A DNA stretch of 8,281 nt from Thermatribacter sp964570785 (GTDB lineage Bacteria > Atribacterota > Atribacteria > Atribacterales > Thermatribacteraceae): positions 1 to 8,281 of the forward strand of contig CAZMZG010000067.1 of the NCBI GenBank assembly GCA_964570785.1. Reading direction: 5' to 3'. Position 1 is the stretch's first letter. Every line of letters begins with the position of its first letter. Below are positions 1-5,921 of the stretch, one piece after another. Both the position numbers and the translations under genes were made by a program. The notes under the pieces were generated by a model that was given only the letters and a program-made list of their open reading frames with translations, had not been told where the DNA came from and ran no database searches.

Positions 1-576
1 CTCCTTACCATCAAAAAGAAGGTCCCAGGTGCGTTCTCCAGGAAGATGTCCTCCTTTGACGAGCACTGCCCGCACACCTCTTTGGTAAATTCGCCGTGCC
101 GCCTCCTGCATATCTGCAAGGTTTTCTATCTTTTCCATCCCTGCCAGAATGAGCGCCTCGGGAATGTTAGGCGTGACCAGCAAAGCCAGAGGCAAAAGTT
201 CCTTTACCAGACTTTCAATAGCCTCTTCCCGAAGCAGGCGTGCCCCGCTTTTGGCCACCATAACTGGATCCACCACTATCTTCTCAATACCAGAGCGAGC
301 CAGCTCCGATGCCACTACTTCGATGATTTCAGAATTAGAGAGCATTCCCGTTTTCACCGCATCCACACCGATATCTTCAACAAGGCAGCGAACCTGAGCA
401 GCCACTATTTGCGGAGGGAGCTCCTGGATAGCTTCCACCCGCTGCGTGTTCTGAGCGGTTACCGCGGTGATAGCCGTCATGCCATACACCCCAAAAACAC
501 AAAAGGTCTTTAGGTCCGCCTGAATGCCCGCTCCTCCACCCGAATCAGAACCAGCAATGCTCAACACCCTTTTCAC
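1..576 (-). CDS. thiD: Hydroxymethylpyrimidine/phosphomethylpyrimidine kinase ThiD, C-terminus cut by window edge
   Basis: Cytoplasmic ribokinase-fold enzyme that phosphorylates HMP to HMP-P and then to HMP-PP, the pyrimidine substrate of ThiE. The minus frame is open from a GTG at 576 to base 1, giving 192 of about 265 expected residues. Visible are the family N-terminus GSDSGGGAGIQADLKTF (residues 9-25), AQNT (41-44, the Gln being the usual pyrimidine ligand), KTGML (75-79), VVDPVMVAKSG (101-111), TPNIPEA (135-141) and KGGH (174-177). The C-terminal GTGC anion-hole motif with the catalytic Cys lies outside the window. The GTG overlaps the thiL stop (GTGA). Its GAGG is only 2 bases upstream, so GTG at 567, about 10 bases from the same GAGGT, is a possible alternative start; homologue N-termini favour 576. 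It is the last visible gene of the thiamine operon. A fused C-terminal domain cannot be excluded. Confidence 0.94.
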   Translation of the reverse strand, partial: MKRVLSIAGSDSGGGAGIQADLKTFCVFGVYGMTAITAVTAQNTQRVEAIQELPPQIVAAQVRCLVEDIGVDAVKTGMLSNSEIIEVVASELARSGIEKIVVDPVMVAKSGARLLREEAIESLVKELLPLALLVTPNIPEALILAGMEKIENLADMQEAARRIYQRGVRAVLVKGGHLPGERTWDLLFDGKE

Positions 577-1601
577 AACCTCAAGTCACCACCCTTTTTG
601 AAATGATTCCAGCCTTGATAACCAATGGAAACTACCTTCCCATCTCGGTACAACCGCACACCTTTCCCCTCAACCACTTCACCAATCACCCAAACCGGAG
701 TGCCGGTCCGGCGCTGGATCTCTGCTTTCAGCTTTTCGGCAAGTCGGGGAGGCGCAGTAAACAAAAGCTCAAAATCCTCTCCACCAGAGAGAATGGGCAA
801 GAAAGGGTCTACTACTTTTTCCCGTGCAAAACTCCGGATATCTTCAGAGAGAGGCAAGCTCTCAAGATGGACTACCGCTCCCGCACCACTTGCCTCAAGT
901 ATATGGGAAAGATCCTGCAGGAGGCCGTCTGAAACATCAATCAAAGCACAGGGATGACCACTTTCTGCAATGACTCTCCCCTCTTCAACACGAGGCAAGG
1001 GAGCCAAGCAACGCCTACAGAGTCGCTCAAAGCGGGTTATCTCCTCTTTGCTTCCCTCAAGTATTATCTGGAGTCCGCAGGCTGCCTCTCCAGGGTAACC
1101 GGTAACCAGGACAAGATCCCCAACCCGGGCATTAGAACGCAGGAGCAAGGGATGCTCGCTCTCAACTTCGCCAATCAGGGTAACATCAAAAACCAGGGAA
1201 CCGGCAACACGGGAGAGGTTGCCACCAATGATATCTACCTTAAAACGCTCCGCTTCCGCTTTAATGCCCCGCAATACTTCAGAAAGCCACTTTTCTTCAA
1301 GGTCCGGACGCAAAACAAAGGAAAGCAGAGCAAAACGGGGCAATCCACCCATAGCTGCCACATCACTTATATTCACTGCCAGAATACGTCTGCCAAGCAA
1401 AAAGGGAGGGAAAAGTTCCATCTTGAAATGAACTTCTTCTACCTGGACATCACAGGTCACCAGGGTGTGCCAGCCTTCTCTTCCCTCAAAAACTGCGCAA
1501 TCATCGCCAATACCCTGCACAAGCAAAGGAGAAGAGACCGAAAACATCTCTTTTATTCTCTCGATGAACCCAAATTCTCCAATTTCATCCAGGTAACTCA
1601 T
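573..1601 (-). CDS. thiL: Thiamine-monophosphate kinase ThiL
   Basis: ATP-dependent kinase that converts thiamine phosphate to thiamine pyrophosphate, the active cofactor and the ligand of the riboswitch at the head of this operon. The 342 residues are near the usual length (about 325). The PurM/ThiL-type order is clear: GIGDDCAVF (30-38, metal and nucleotide site), TCDVQVEEVHF (49-59), AVNISDVAAMGG (75-86), IIGGNLSR (124-131), VTGYPGEAACGL (166-177), IDVSDGLLQDL (221-231), SGGEDFELLF (272-281), and a closing GYQGWNHF (327-334). Position 128 is Asn where the E. coli enzyme has Asp (GGDTTR); I recall Asn there in other bacterial ThiL proteins, so I read this as normal variation. The ATG start has GGAGGA four bases upstream and overlaps the thiE stop as ATGA. 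The 3' end overlaps thiD by four bases, which implies translational coupling. Confidence 0.97.
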   Translation of the reverse strand: MSYLDEIGEFGFIERIKEMFSVSSPLLVQGIGDDCAVFEGREGWHTLVTCDVQVEEVHFKMELFPPFLLGRRILAVNISDVAAMGGLPRFALLSFVLRPDLEEKWLSEVLRGIKAEAERFKVDIIGGNLSRVAGSLVFDVTLIGEVESEHPLLLRSNARVGDLVLVTGYPGEAACGLQIILEGSKEEITRFERLCRRCLAPLPRVEEGRVIAESGHPCALIDVSDGLLQDLSHILEASGAGAVVHLESLPLSEDIRSFAREKVVDPFLPILSGGEDFELLFTAPPRLAEKLKAEIQRRTGTPVWVIGEVVEGKGVRLYRDGKVVSIGYQGWNHFKKGGDLRL

Positions 1602-2227
1602 TTCTTCCTCCAGGAATCGATTTTCTTCCTAAAAGCGGAAGCAGTCTCAAAAACCGAATCCGCACCCACAATTGCCGAAACCACAGCCACTCCATCCACC
1701 CCAGTACTCAAGACCGCATCAAGGTTGGAAAGGTTAATACCTCCAATAGCCACCACCGGGATACTCACCACTTGTTTGATTTCCTTCAAGCGAGAAAGGC
1801 CAATGGGCTCGCCAGCATCCTTTTTAGTGACAGTAGGAAACACTGTGCCCACACCCAGGTAATCAGCACCCAGGCGCTCAAGTTCCCTGGCTCTCTCCAC
1901 GGTATCGCAGGAACAGCCAATGATGAGGTCCGGAGCTACTCTCCTTGCTGCATCAACTGGAAGATCTTCTTCACCAAGGTGTACCCCGTCCGAAGACACA
2001 GCAAGGGCCACGTCCAGGCGGTCGTTGACGATAAAAAGGGTGTTCAGTTCCCTGGTCAGTTTGCGCAACTCAAGAGCCTCTTCAAACATAGCGCGGGTAG
2101 CAAGGTTTTTCTCCCGCAGTTGAATGACCGTTGCTCCACCCAAAATCGCCTCCCGGGCAACCTCCAGGTGCGAACGTCCTTTCTGTAAGGCTCTGTCCAG
2201 TATGACGTACAAAGAAAAATCTCTCAT
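1598..2227 (-). CDS. thiE: Thiamine-phosphate synthase ThiE
   Basis: TIM-barrel enzyme that condenses HMP-PP with hydroxyethylthiazole phosphate to give thiamine phosphate and pyrophosphate; it is where the ThiD and ThiM branches meet. At 209 residues it is standard single-domain length. Motifs in order: LYVILDR (6-12), GGATVIQLREKN (30-41, pyrimidine and diphosphate contacts), IVNDRLDVALAVSSDGVHLGEEDLP spanning 66-90, IIGCSCDT (102-109), ADYLGVGTVFPTVTKKDA (121-138, mobile active-site loop), IPVVAIGGI (156-164) and GVDGVAVVSAIV (177-188, phosphate-binding end of the barrel). HLGEEDLP carries Glu where many homologues have Gln. The ATG overlaps the thiM stop as ATGA, with GAGGTGGAG just upstream. 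No fused kinase domain is present, unlike some ThiDE proteins. Confidence 0.97.
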   Translation of the reverse strand: MRDFSLYVILDRALQKGRSHLEVAREAILGGATVIQLREKNLATRAMFEEALELRKLTRELNTLFIVNDRLDVALAVSSDGVHLGEEDLPVDAARRVAPDLIIGCSCDTVERARELERLGADYLGVGTVFPTVTKKDAGEPIGLSRLKEIKQVVSIPVVAIGGINLSNLDAVLSTGVDGVAVVSAIVGADSVFETASAFRKKIDSWRKK

Positions 2228-3027
2228 AAATTCTCCACCTCGAAACGAGCTAAGCGGTCAAAAGTATCTTTATCTAACTTATACATCATATCAAAAAGAC
2301 GGTTCTTGAAGCTGGCCGGACCTGAAGAAAAAGGAACTGCTATCTCAGCACACACTCCCAGGAAAGAGAGAGCAACCGCGGAAGCCATCAAAAAATCCTC
2401 TTCCACAGCGCAGAAAGCCCCACATAGCGAGGTCACCATGCATCCGGTCCCGGTAACCCTGGTAAGCAGGGGGTGACCATTAAAGACACGAACTATTCGC
2501 TTTCCATCGCTCACCCAGTCCACCTCACCGGTAACGGCCACTACGGCCCCAAAACGAAGGTTGGCTTTTTCGGCAATTACCTGGGGCTCTTCTTCGACTT
2601 TCCCGGACTCTACACCCCTCACCAGAGCCTGCATACCCAGAAGAGAAGCAATTTCTGCTCGGTTACCCCTCAAAACAGAAACCTTTGCTGCCTCGAGAAC
2701 CTGCAGCGCGCTTCGGGTGCGAAAGGAAGTGGCACCAGCACCTACGGGATCCAGGATAACCGGTATTTTCAACATTTCAGCCTTTTTAGCAGCAAGAATG
2801 GCACTTTTCACGACCTCTCCAGTCAGCGTTCCCAGGTTAACAACCAGGGCCTGAGCCTGGGCTACCATCTCCTCAACTTCTTCCGGAGCATAAGCCATAA
2901 CTGGGAGCGCTCCCACTGCGAGCATGCAATTGGCATTGTCGTTGGCTACCACAATGTTGGTAATGTGGTGGACCAGGGGCTTTTCAGCCCTCACTTTTTC
3001 CAGAATATCCCCAAATGATTTTCTCAT
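2224..3027 (-). CDS. thiM: Hydroxyethylthiazole kinase ThiM
   Basis: Cytoplasmic ribokinase-fold salvage enzyme that phosphorylates 4-methyl-5-(2-hydroxyethyl)thiazole with ATP to the thiazole phosphate used by ThiE. At 267 residues it is close to the B. subtilis enzyme (about 272). It shows PLVHHITNIVVANDNAN (17-33, substrate pocket), LPVMAYAPEEVEEM (41-54), LGTLTG (65-70), ILDPVGAGAT (91-100), LRGNRAEI (119-126), VTGE (165-168) and TRVTGTGCMVTSLCGAF (189-205), with Cys196 in the place of the active-site Cys. The ATG start is preceded by GGAGG with a 9-base spacer. Another ATG four bases after that GGAGG is in a different frame and opens only a short shadow frame. The gap to the cytX stop is three bases, and the 3' end overlaps thiE by four. 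Confidence 0.97.
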   Translation of the reverse strand: MRKSFGDILEKVRAEKPLVHHITNIVVANDNANCMLAVGALPVMAYAPEEVEEMVAQAQALVVNLGTLTGEVVKSAILAAKKAEMLKIPVILDPVGAGATSFRTRSALQVLEAAKVSVLRGNRAEIASLLGMQALVRGVESGKVEEEPQVIAEKANLRFGAVVAVTGEVDWVSDGKRIVRVFNGHPLLTRVTGTGCMVTSLCGAFCAVEEDFLMASAVALSFLGVCAEIAVPFSSGPASFKNRLFDMMYKLDKDTFDRLARFEVENL

Positions 3028-3030
3028 AGC

Positions 3031-4263
3031 TCATTGCCTCCGCAAAAGAAGATACAAGCCGCCAGCAACCAGAAAGCTGGGCACTGAAGCTCCCAGAGCG
3101 GGAAGTGCATAAAGCAACACTTCGTAAAGCAAAAGCCCCGCCGCCCAGGCAGCCACTCCCTGCCAGACCAATACGGGACACTTTTCGTAAAGTTCAGCAA
3201 CATCTACTTTTCTCTTTCTATAGAGGAAATAATCAAATATAACCACTCCAAAAAGGGGCACAAAAACAGCACCAATCAGAAAAAGAAAGCTTTCATATCT
3301 GTCCATGGGGAAAAAGAGGGCCAGCACAGTCCCCACAACACCAAAAACCAGAGTGGCCAGGCGTTCTTTTACCCGGGGCCGAATGTTCAAAAAGGAGACC
3401 GCTGCTGAATAGATATCCAGGAAAGTGGTAGTAAAGGTAGAAAAAAGAACGATGCAGAAAGCCATGGTTCCAAAACCCAGAGCCAGCATGGCCGGGATGG
3501 GATCGCTTTCGCCGGTCACCAGCGCAGAAGAAAGACCCAGGAAGTACATCCAGGAACTCACTATGAAGTAGCCCCACCAGGTACCCCAGAAAGAGGAACG
3601 GGTGTCCTTAGCAAAGCGTGAATAATCCGCAACCAGTGGAAGCCAGGAAATGGGCATGGCGATGACCAGGTCCAAGCCGGCACCAAAGGGAAGCTCGCCA
3701 TTCCCTTTCATGCTCAAAAGCGTATCCCAGGAAACTTCTCGAAACACGCTGTAGGTCATAAAAACACAGAGCACCCCCAGGGCCACCACCGCAATTCTCT
3801 GCATCCACTGCCAGAAACGACTACCCACCATTGCCCACAGGGTGCTTCCCAGGCCAGCTATCACCATCCACAATTTCAAATTGCTGTAGCCAAAAAGCGT
3901 GCCAGCAATAATTTCACAGGACTGGGCACAGATGATTACCATCACCGCCGTCCAGCCCAGAAGCTGGATAATGTTCAAAAGTGAGGCAAGATAAGAACCC
4001 CACCTGCCAAAGGCAAGACGCACCGAAACCATGGCTGGAATGCCCAGGTCACTTCCCAGCACTCCTCCCAGAGCAAGTGGCGTGTTGCCGATTATATGGC
4101 CCAGTACAACCGCCCACAACCCGACCCAAAAACCAAGGGGAACCAGCATGCCACCCGCCCATACCTCGGAAATGGCAATCGCCGCTCCAGCCCAGAGCAG
4201 GAAAAAGTCAATACCCCGCAAGTTGCGTCTCTCTTCGGGAATAGGCTGTACGCCGTTTAGCAT
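3031..4263 (-). CDS. cytX: NCS1-family transporter CytX, probable hydroxymethylpyrimidine importer
   Basis: Integral inner-membrane permease of the NCS1 (nucleobase:cation symporter-1) family, CytX-like. The 410 residues form about 12 hydrophobic segments from residue 20 to the C-terminus, with short charged loops around 295-303 and 349-362. NCS1-like features include the N-terminal RGIDFFLLWAGAAIAISEVWAGG (16-38), a GHIIGNTPLALGG segment (55-67) and PISWLPLVADYSRFAKD (204-220). The position between thiW and thiM under a TPP riboswitch is the classic setting of CytX, for which uptake of the pyrimidine HMP (feeding ThiD) has been inferred from comparative genomics; sequence alone cannot prove the substrate. 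The ATG has a strong GGAGGT eight bases upstream and overlaps the end of thiW by seven bases (ATGCTAA). Alternative substrates would be cytosine or another small heterocycle. Confidence 0.9.
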   Translation of the reverse strand: MLNGVQPIPEERRNLRGIDFFLLWAGAAIAISEVWAGGMLVPLGFWVGLWAVVLGHIIGNTPLALGGVLGSDLGIPAMVSVRLAFGRWGSYLASLLNIIQLLGWTAVMVIICAQSCEIIAGTLFGYSNLKLWMVIAGLGSTLWAMVGSRFWQWMQRIAVVALGVLCVFMTYSVFREVSWDTLLSMKGNGELPFGAGLDLVIAMPISWLPLVADYSRFAKDTRSSFWGTWWGYFIVSSWMYFLGLSSALVTGESDPIPAMLALGFGTMAFCIVLFSTFTTTFLDIYSAAVSFLNIRPRVKERLATLVFGVVGTVLALFFPMDRYESFLFLIGAVFVPLFGVVIFDYFLYRKRKVDVAELYEKCPVLVWQGVAAWAAGLLLYEVLLYALPALGASVPSFLVAGGLYLLLRRQ

Positions 4264-4769
4264 TTTTTGGTACCTCCTTCATAGCATAGGTCAAGGTTTG
4301 CCACCCTGCGCAAGGACTTAACGAGTATCAGGCCGATAATGCTCCCCGGAATGCTGCTGGCCAGAAAAGCAGTCTGGAAAAATAACCAGGTCCCGGCCTT
4401 GCCAACCAGGGGAGCAACCACCAGGGCACTCAGAGTGGCCCCAATCGGTCCAGTGCCAAGGGGTTCGGTAAGAGCTACCCAGTCGCTTTTAAAGGCCCGG
4501 TACATAAAGCCCACCACCAGTGCCCCAGGAATACCCCCCGGTATGGCAAAAATGGTACCTGTGCCGATTGAGATACGAATAATCCCGGCAAGAAAAGCAG
4601 CCAGTGCCCCGTACCAGGGGCCAAGCATGATCCCTGCCAGCGCGTTAATCGTGTGTTGAAAGGGGAAGACCTTGGTGGGGCCAACCGGGAAATGAATGCT
4701 GGATACCAAAACCGCACAGCCTGCAAACAATCCAGTGTAAACCAGCAAGCGAAGATGTACAGAACGCAT
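4257..4769 (-). CDS. thiW: ThiW, ECF-type S-component for thiazole uptake
   Basis: Small integral membrane protein of 170 residues with about five to six hydrophobic segments, expected to be the substrate-capture (S) subunit of an energy-coupling-factor importer. ThiW-family features are the FPVGPTKVFPFQHTINALAG stretch (27-46), IMLGPWYGALAAFLAGIIR (47-65), and GTGTIFAIPGGIPGALVVG (69-87). ThiW is assigned by comparative genomics to uptake of the thiazole moiety, which fits ThiM two genes downstream. The EcfA, EcfA' and EcfT subunits it would need are not in this window and are presumably shared and encoded elsewhere. It is the first gene after the riboswitch; the ATG has GGGGAGGG seven bases upstream. 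The C-terminus overlaps the cytX start by seven bases, suggesting the two importers are produced together. Confidence 0.92.
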   Translation of the reverse strand: MRSVHLRLLVYTGLFAGCAVLVSSIHFPVGPTKVFPFQHTINALAGIMLGPWYGALAAFLAGIIRISIGTGTIFAIPGGIPGALVVGFMYRAFKSDWVALTEPLGTGPIGATLSALVVAPLVGKAGTWLFFQTAFLASSIPGSIIGLILVKSLRRVANLDLCYEGGTKKC

Positions 4770-4776
4770 TGGATTT

Positions 4777-4784
4777 CCCTCCCC
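4777..4784 (-). promoter_or_regulatory. Ribosome binding site of thiW
   Basis: GGGGAGGG lies seven bases before the thiW ATG and fixes that start. It sits after the riboswitch terminator, separated from it by a small 5-bp hairpin (4788-4802, GGGTT/AACCC with loop CGATA). It is not obviously sequestered by the aptamer, so control here looks transcriptional rather than translational. Confidence 0.75.
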
Positions 4785-4804
4785 AACGGGTTTATCGAAC
4801 CCAT

Positions 4805-4836
4805 AAAAAAAGCCACCTGCCAGGAAGACAGGTGGC
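4805..4836 (-). terminator. Rho-independent terminator, expression platform of the TPP riboswitch
   Basis: On the minus strand a perfect 8-bp stem GCCACCTG/CAGGTGGC (4836-4829 with 4819-4812) encloses a 9-base loop and is followed at once by seven T residues (4811-4805). It lies between the TPP aptamer and thiW, 35 bases before the thiW ATG, so termination here would switch off the whole thi operon. On the plus strand only four T residues follow the stem, so it is directional towards thiW. Confidence 0.92.
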
Positions 4837-4859
4837 TTTTCAGCTTGGTTTAGCCAACT
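4830..4859 (-). promoter_or_regulatory. Predicted antiterminator of the TPP riboswitch
   Basis: AGTTGGCT (4859-4852) can pair with AGCCACCT (4837-4830) at seven of eight positions with one internal mismatch. The first arm overlaps the 3' strand of aptamer stem P1 (GGCTAAAC), and the second is essentially the 5' arm of the terminator. The antiterminator is therefore mutually exclusive both with closed P1 (TPP bound) and with the terminator, which gives an off-switch. Pairing was read by eye; energies were not computed. Confidence 0.6.
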
Positions 4860-4951
4860 CCCTCCGCTGGCATTAACCAGATCAGGTTCTAAGGGTCGAG
4901 AGCTTGCGCTCTCCTCTCAGCCCCGCATTATGGAGCTCCCCCGGCCTAAAC
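4847..4951 (-). ncRNA. TPP riboswitch aptamer (THI element)
   Basis: Read on the minus strand, this has the conserved THI-box order. P1 is GTTTAGGCC (4951-4943) with GGCTAAACC (4855-4847), allowing one bulge. A G-rich P2 strand follows. P3 is GCTCC/GGGGC, and then comes the CTGAGA signature (4920-4915). The optional extra stem is a perfect GAGAGC/GCTCTC hairpin capped by a GCAA tetraloop (4913-4898). Next come ACCCTT, then the highly conserved AACCTGATCTGGTTAATGCC run and AGCGGAGGG (4888 down to about 4860). The AATGCCAGCG side carries P5 (CTGG/CCAG). Known aptamers bind thiamine pyrophosphate; here the downstream terminator implies TPP-induced transcription arrest. Every downstream gene is a thiamine salvage gene, consistent with the ligand. 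Confidence 0.98.
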
Positions 4952-4970
4952 TTCTATTCACTTTGCTTTT

Positions 4971-4976
4971 ATTATA
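4971..4976 (-). promoter_or_regulatory. -10 box of the probable thi operon promoter
   Basis: A perfect TATAAT on the minus strand lies about 20 bases before the aptamer P1 stem, placing a start site near 4964 and so a leader of about 13 bases before P1. The -35 region is poor: at spacings of 16-18 bases the best match is ATTAAA (about 4993-4998), three of six to TTGACA. The surrounding DNA is AT-rich. Promoter position is inferred from the -10 box and the riboswitch location only. Confidence 0.65.
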
Positions 4977-5060
4977 CAACACTTTCTACATTTTTAATAG
5001 CGCTTGCTTGCCTTTATCAGACAAGGTTTTCGCCAGTACTTACATAACCAGCTTCGGCTG
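4977..5060. other. Intergenic stretch between the ABC permease gene and the thi promoter
   Basis: I see no gene and no convincing terminator for the upstream transporter genes here. The only structure near the stop codon is a 4-bp stem with a CGAA loop (CAGC/GCTG, about 5046-5057) and no T-run after it. An AGCGCT palindrome occurs near 5000. Read-through from the transporter unit into the riboswitch leader is therefore possible. Confidence 0.5.
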
Positions 5061-5912
5061 CTACCCTTTCACCGCACCAGAGAGAAGACCCCCAATAATG
5101 TAGCGCTGAAACAGAAAAGCTATCAAAATGGGAGGCAGTGCTGCCAGAATTCCCCCGGTAGACATCATTCCAAAATCGATGGAATGCCGACCAGAAAACT
5201 CGGCTATGGCAACTGGCACAGTTTTCGCCTGAGGGGTGGAAGTCAAAATCAAGGCGATAAAGAACTCCTCCCAGGACATTAAAAACGCAAAAAGCAAAGT
5301 AGCCACAACACCGGGTAAAGAAAGGGGGAAGATGACCCGGAAAAGAGTTCCCAGATGAGAACAACCATCTATTTTAGCAGCATCTTCAAGGTCTTGGGGT
5401 ATGGTGTCGAAGTAAGTGCGCATCAACCAAATAACGAAAGGAACCAGAATAGCTGAATAAACGAGAACCAATGCCTGACGGGTATCCAGCATGCGGTACT
5501 TGCTGAAAATCTGGTAGAGAGGAATAATCACCGCTATGGGAGGCAACATATAAGAGAAAAGGAGCACAAATAGAATTTTCTCCTTGCCGGGAAAGCGGAG
5601 GCGCGAAAAAGCATAGGCTGCAAGAGAACCCAGAGAAACACAAATAATGGTCACAAAAAGAGCCACAAAAAAGCTGTTCCACATAATTTTGCGAAACTCA
5701 CTCTCCGGCCCCTGAGAAAAAAGTATCCTGACATAACGCTCCAGTGAAGGACGCTCAGGGATCCAGCGCAGGGGTACCCGTAAAAGCTCCTGCAAATCGG
5801 CAATGCTCGATATAAAGAGCCACAGAGGTGGTGCAAGAAGCACCACCGCCAGCAACACTGCAAATATTCCTATTATGAGTGAACGCACTTTCTTTTGCCT
5901 TTTGATACCCAT
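5061..5912 (-). CDS. Carbohydrate ABC transporter permease, MalG/UgpE-like
   Basis: Inner-membrane subunit of a binding-protein-dependent importer. At 283 residues it is standard for the MalG class (CUT1 family). About six membrane segments are visible (11-37, 80-103, 113-134, 147-165, 203-225 and 253-270). The cytoplasmic EAA loop that docks on the ATPase appears as LEDAAKIDGCSHLGTLFRVI (175-194) followed by FPLSLPG (195-201), with the conserved Gly183. The MSWEEFFIALIL segment (212-223) is typical of MalG-type permeases, where the residue pattern W-x-E/D-F is common. The ATG has GAGGTG five bases upstream, and the gap to the preceding permease gene is nine bases, so they are co-transcribed. 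The substrate cannot be told from the permease; a sugar, oligosaccharide or glycerol phosphate is likely for the family. Confidence 0.93.
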   Translation of the reverse strand: MGIKRQKKVRSLIIGIFAVLLAVVLLAPPLWLFISSIADLQELLRVPLRWIPERPSLERYVRILFSQGPESEFRKIMWNSFFVALFVTIICVSLGSLAAYAFSRLRFPGKEKILFVLLFSYMLPPIAVIIPLYQIFSKYRMLDTRQALVLVYSAILVPFVIWLMRTYFDTIPQDLEDAAKIDGCSHLGTLFRVIFPLSLPGVVATLLFAFLMSWEEFFIALILTSTPQAKTVPVAIAEFSGRHSIDFGMMSTGGILAALPPILIAFLFQRYIIGGLLSGAVKG

Positions 5913-5921
5913 TGGGTCACC

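Noticed and set aside
46..513. 155-codon plus-strand open frame at the left end
   Set aside because: It is antisense to thiD, whose minus-strand translation carries all the expected ThiD motifs; composition (many His, Arg, Ser) is typical of a shadow.
954..1862. 302-codon plus-strand open frame antisense to thiL and thiE
   Set aside because: It crosses the thiL/thiE junction, encodes no recognisable motif, and lies opposite two genes with intact conserved motifs; it is a shadow frame.
2473..3018. 181-codon plus-strand open frame opposite thiM
   Set aside because: It is antisense to a complete ThiM with its active-site motifs; no domain and no convincing ribosome binding site.
2984..3181. 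Minus-strand ATG directly after GGAGG at the cytX/thiM junction opening a 65-codon frame
   Set aside because: That frame runs through the real cytX and thiM genes in another phase. The ATG a few bases later gives a full ThiM at a good spacing of nine bases.
4812..4836. The stem as a bidirectional terminator also ending plus-strand transcription
   Set aside because: Only four T residues follow the stem on the plus strand, and there is no plus-strand gene upstream to terminate.
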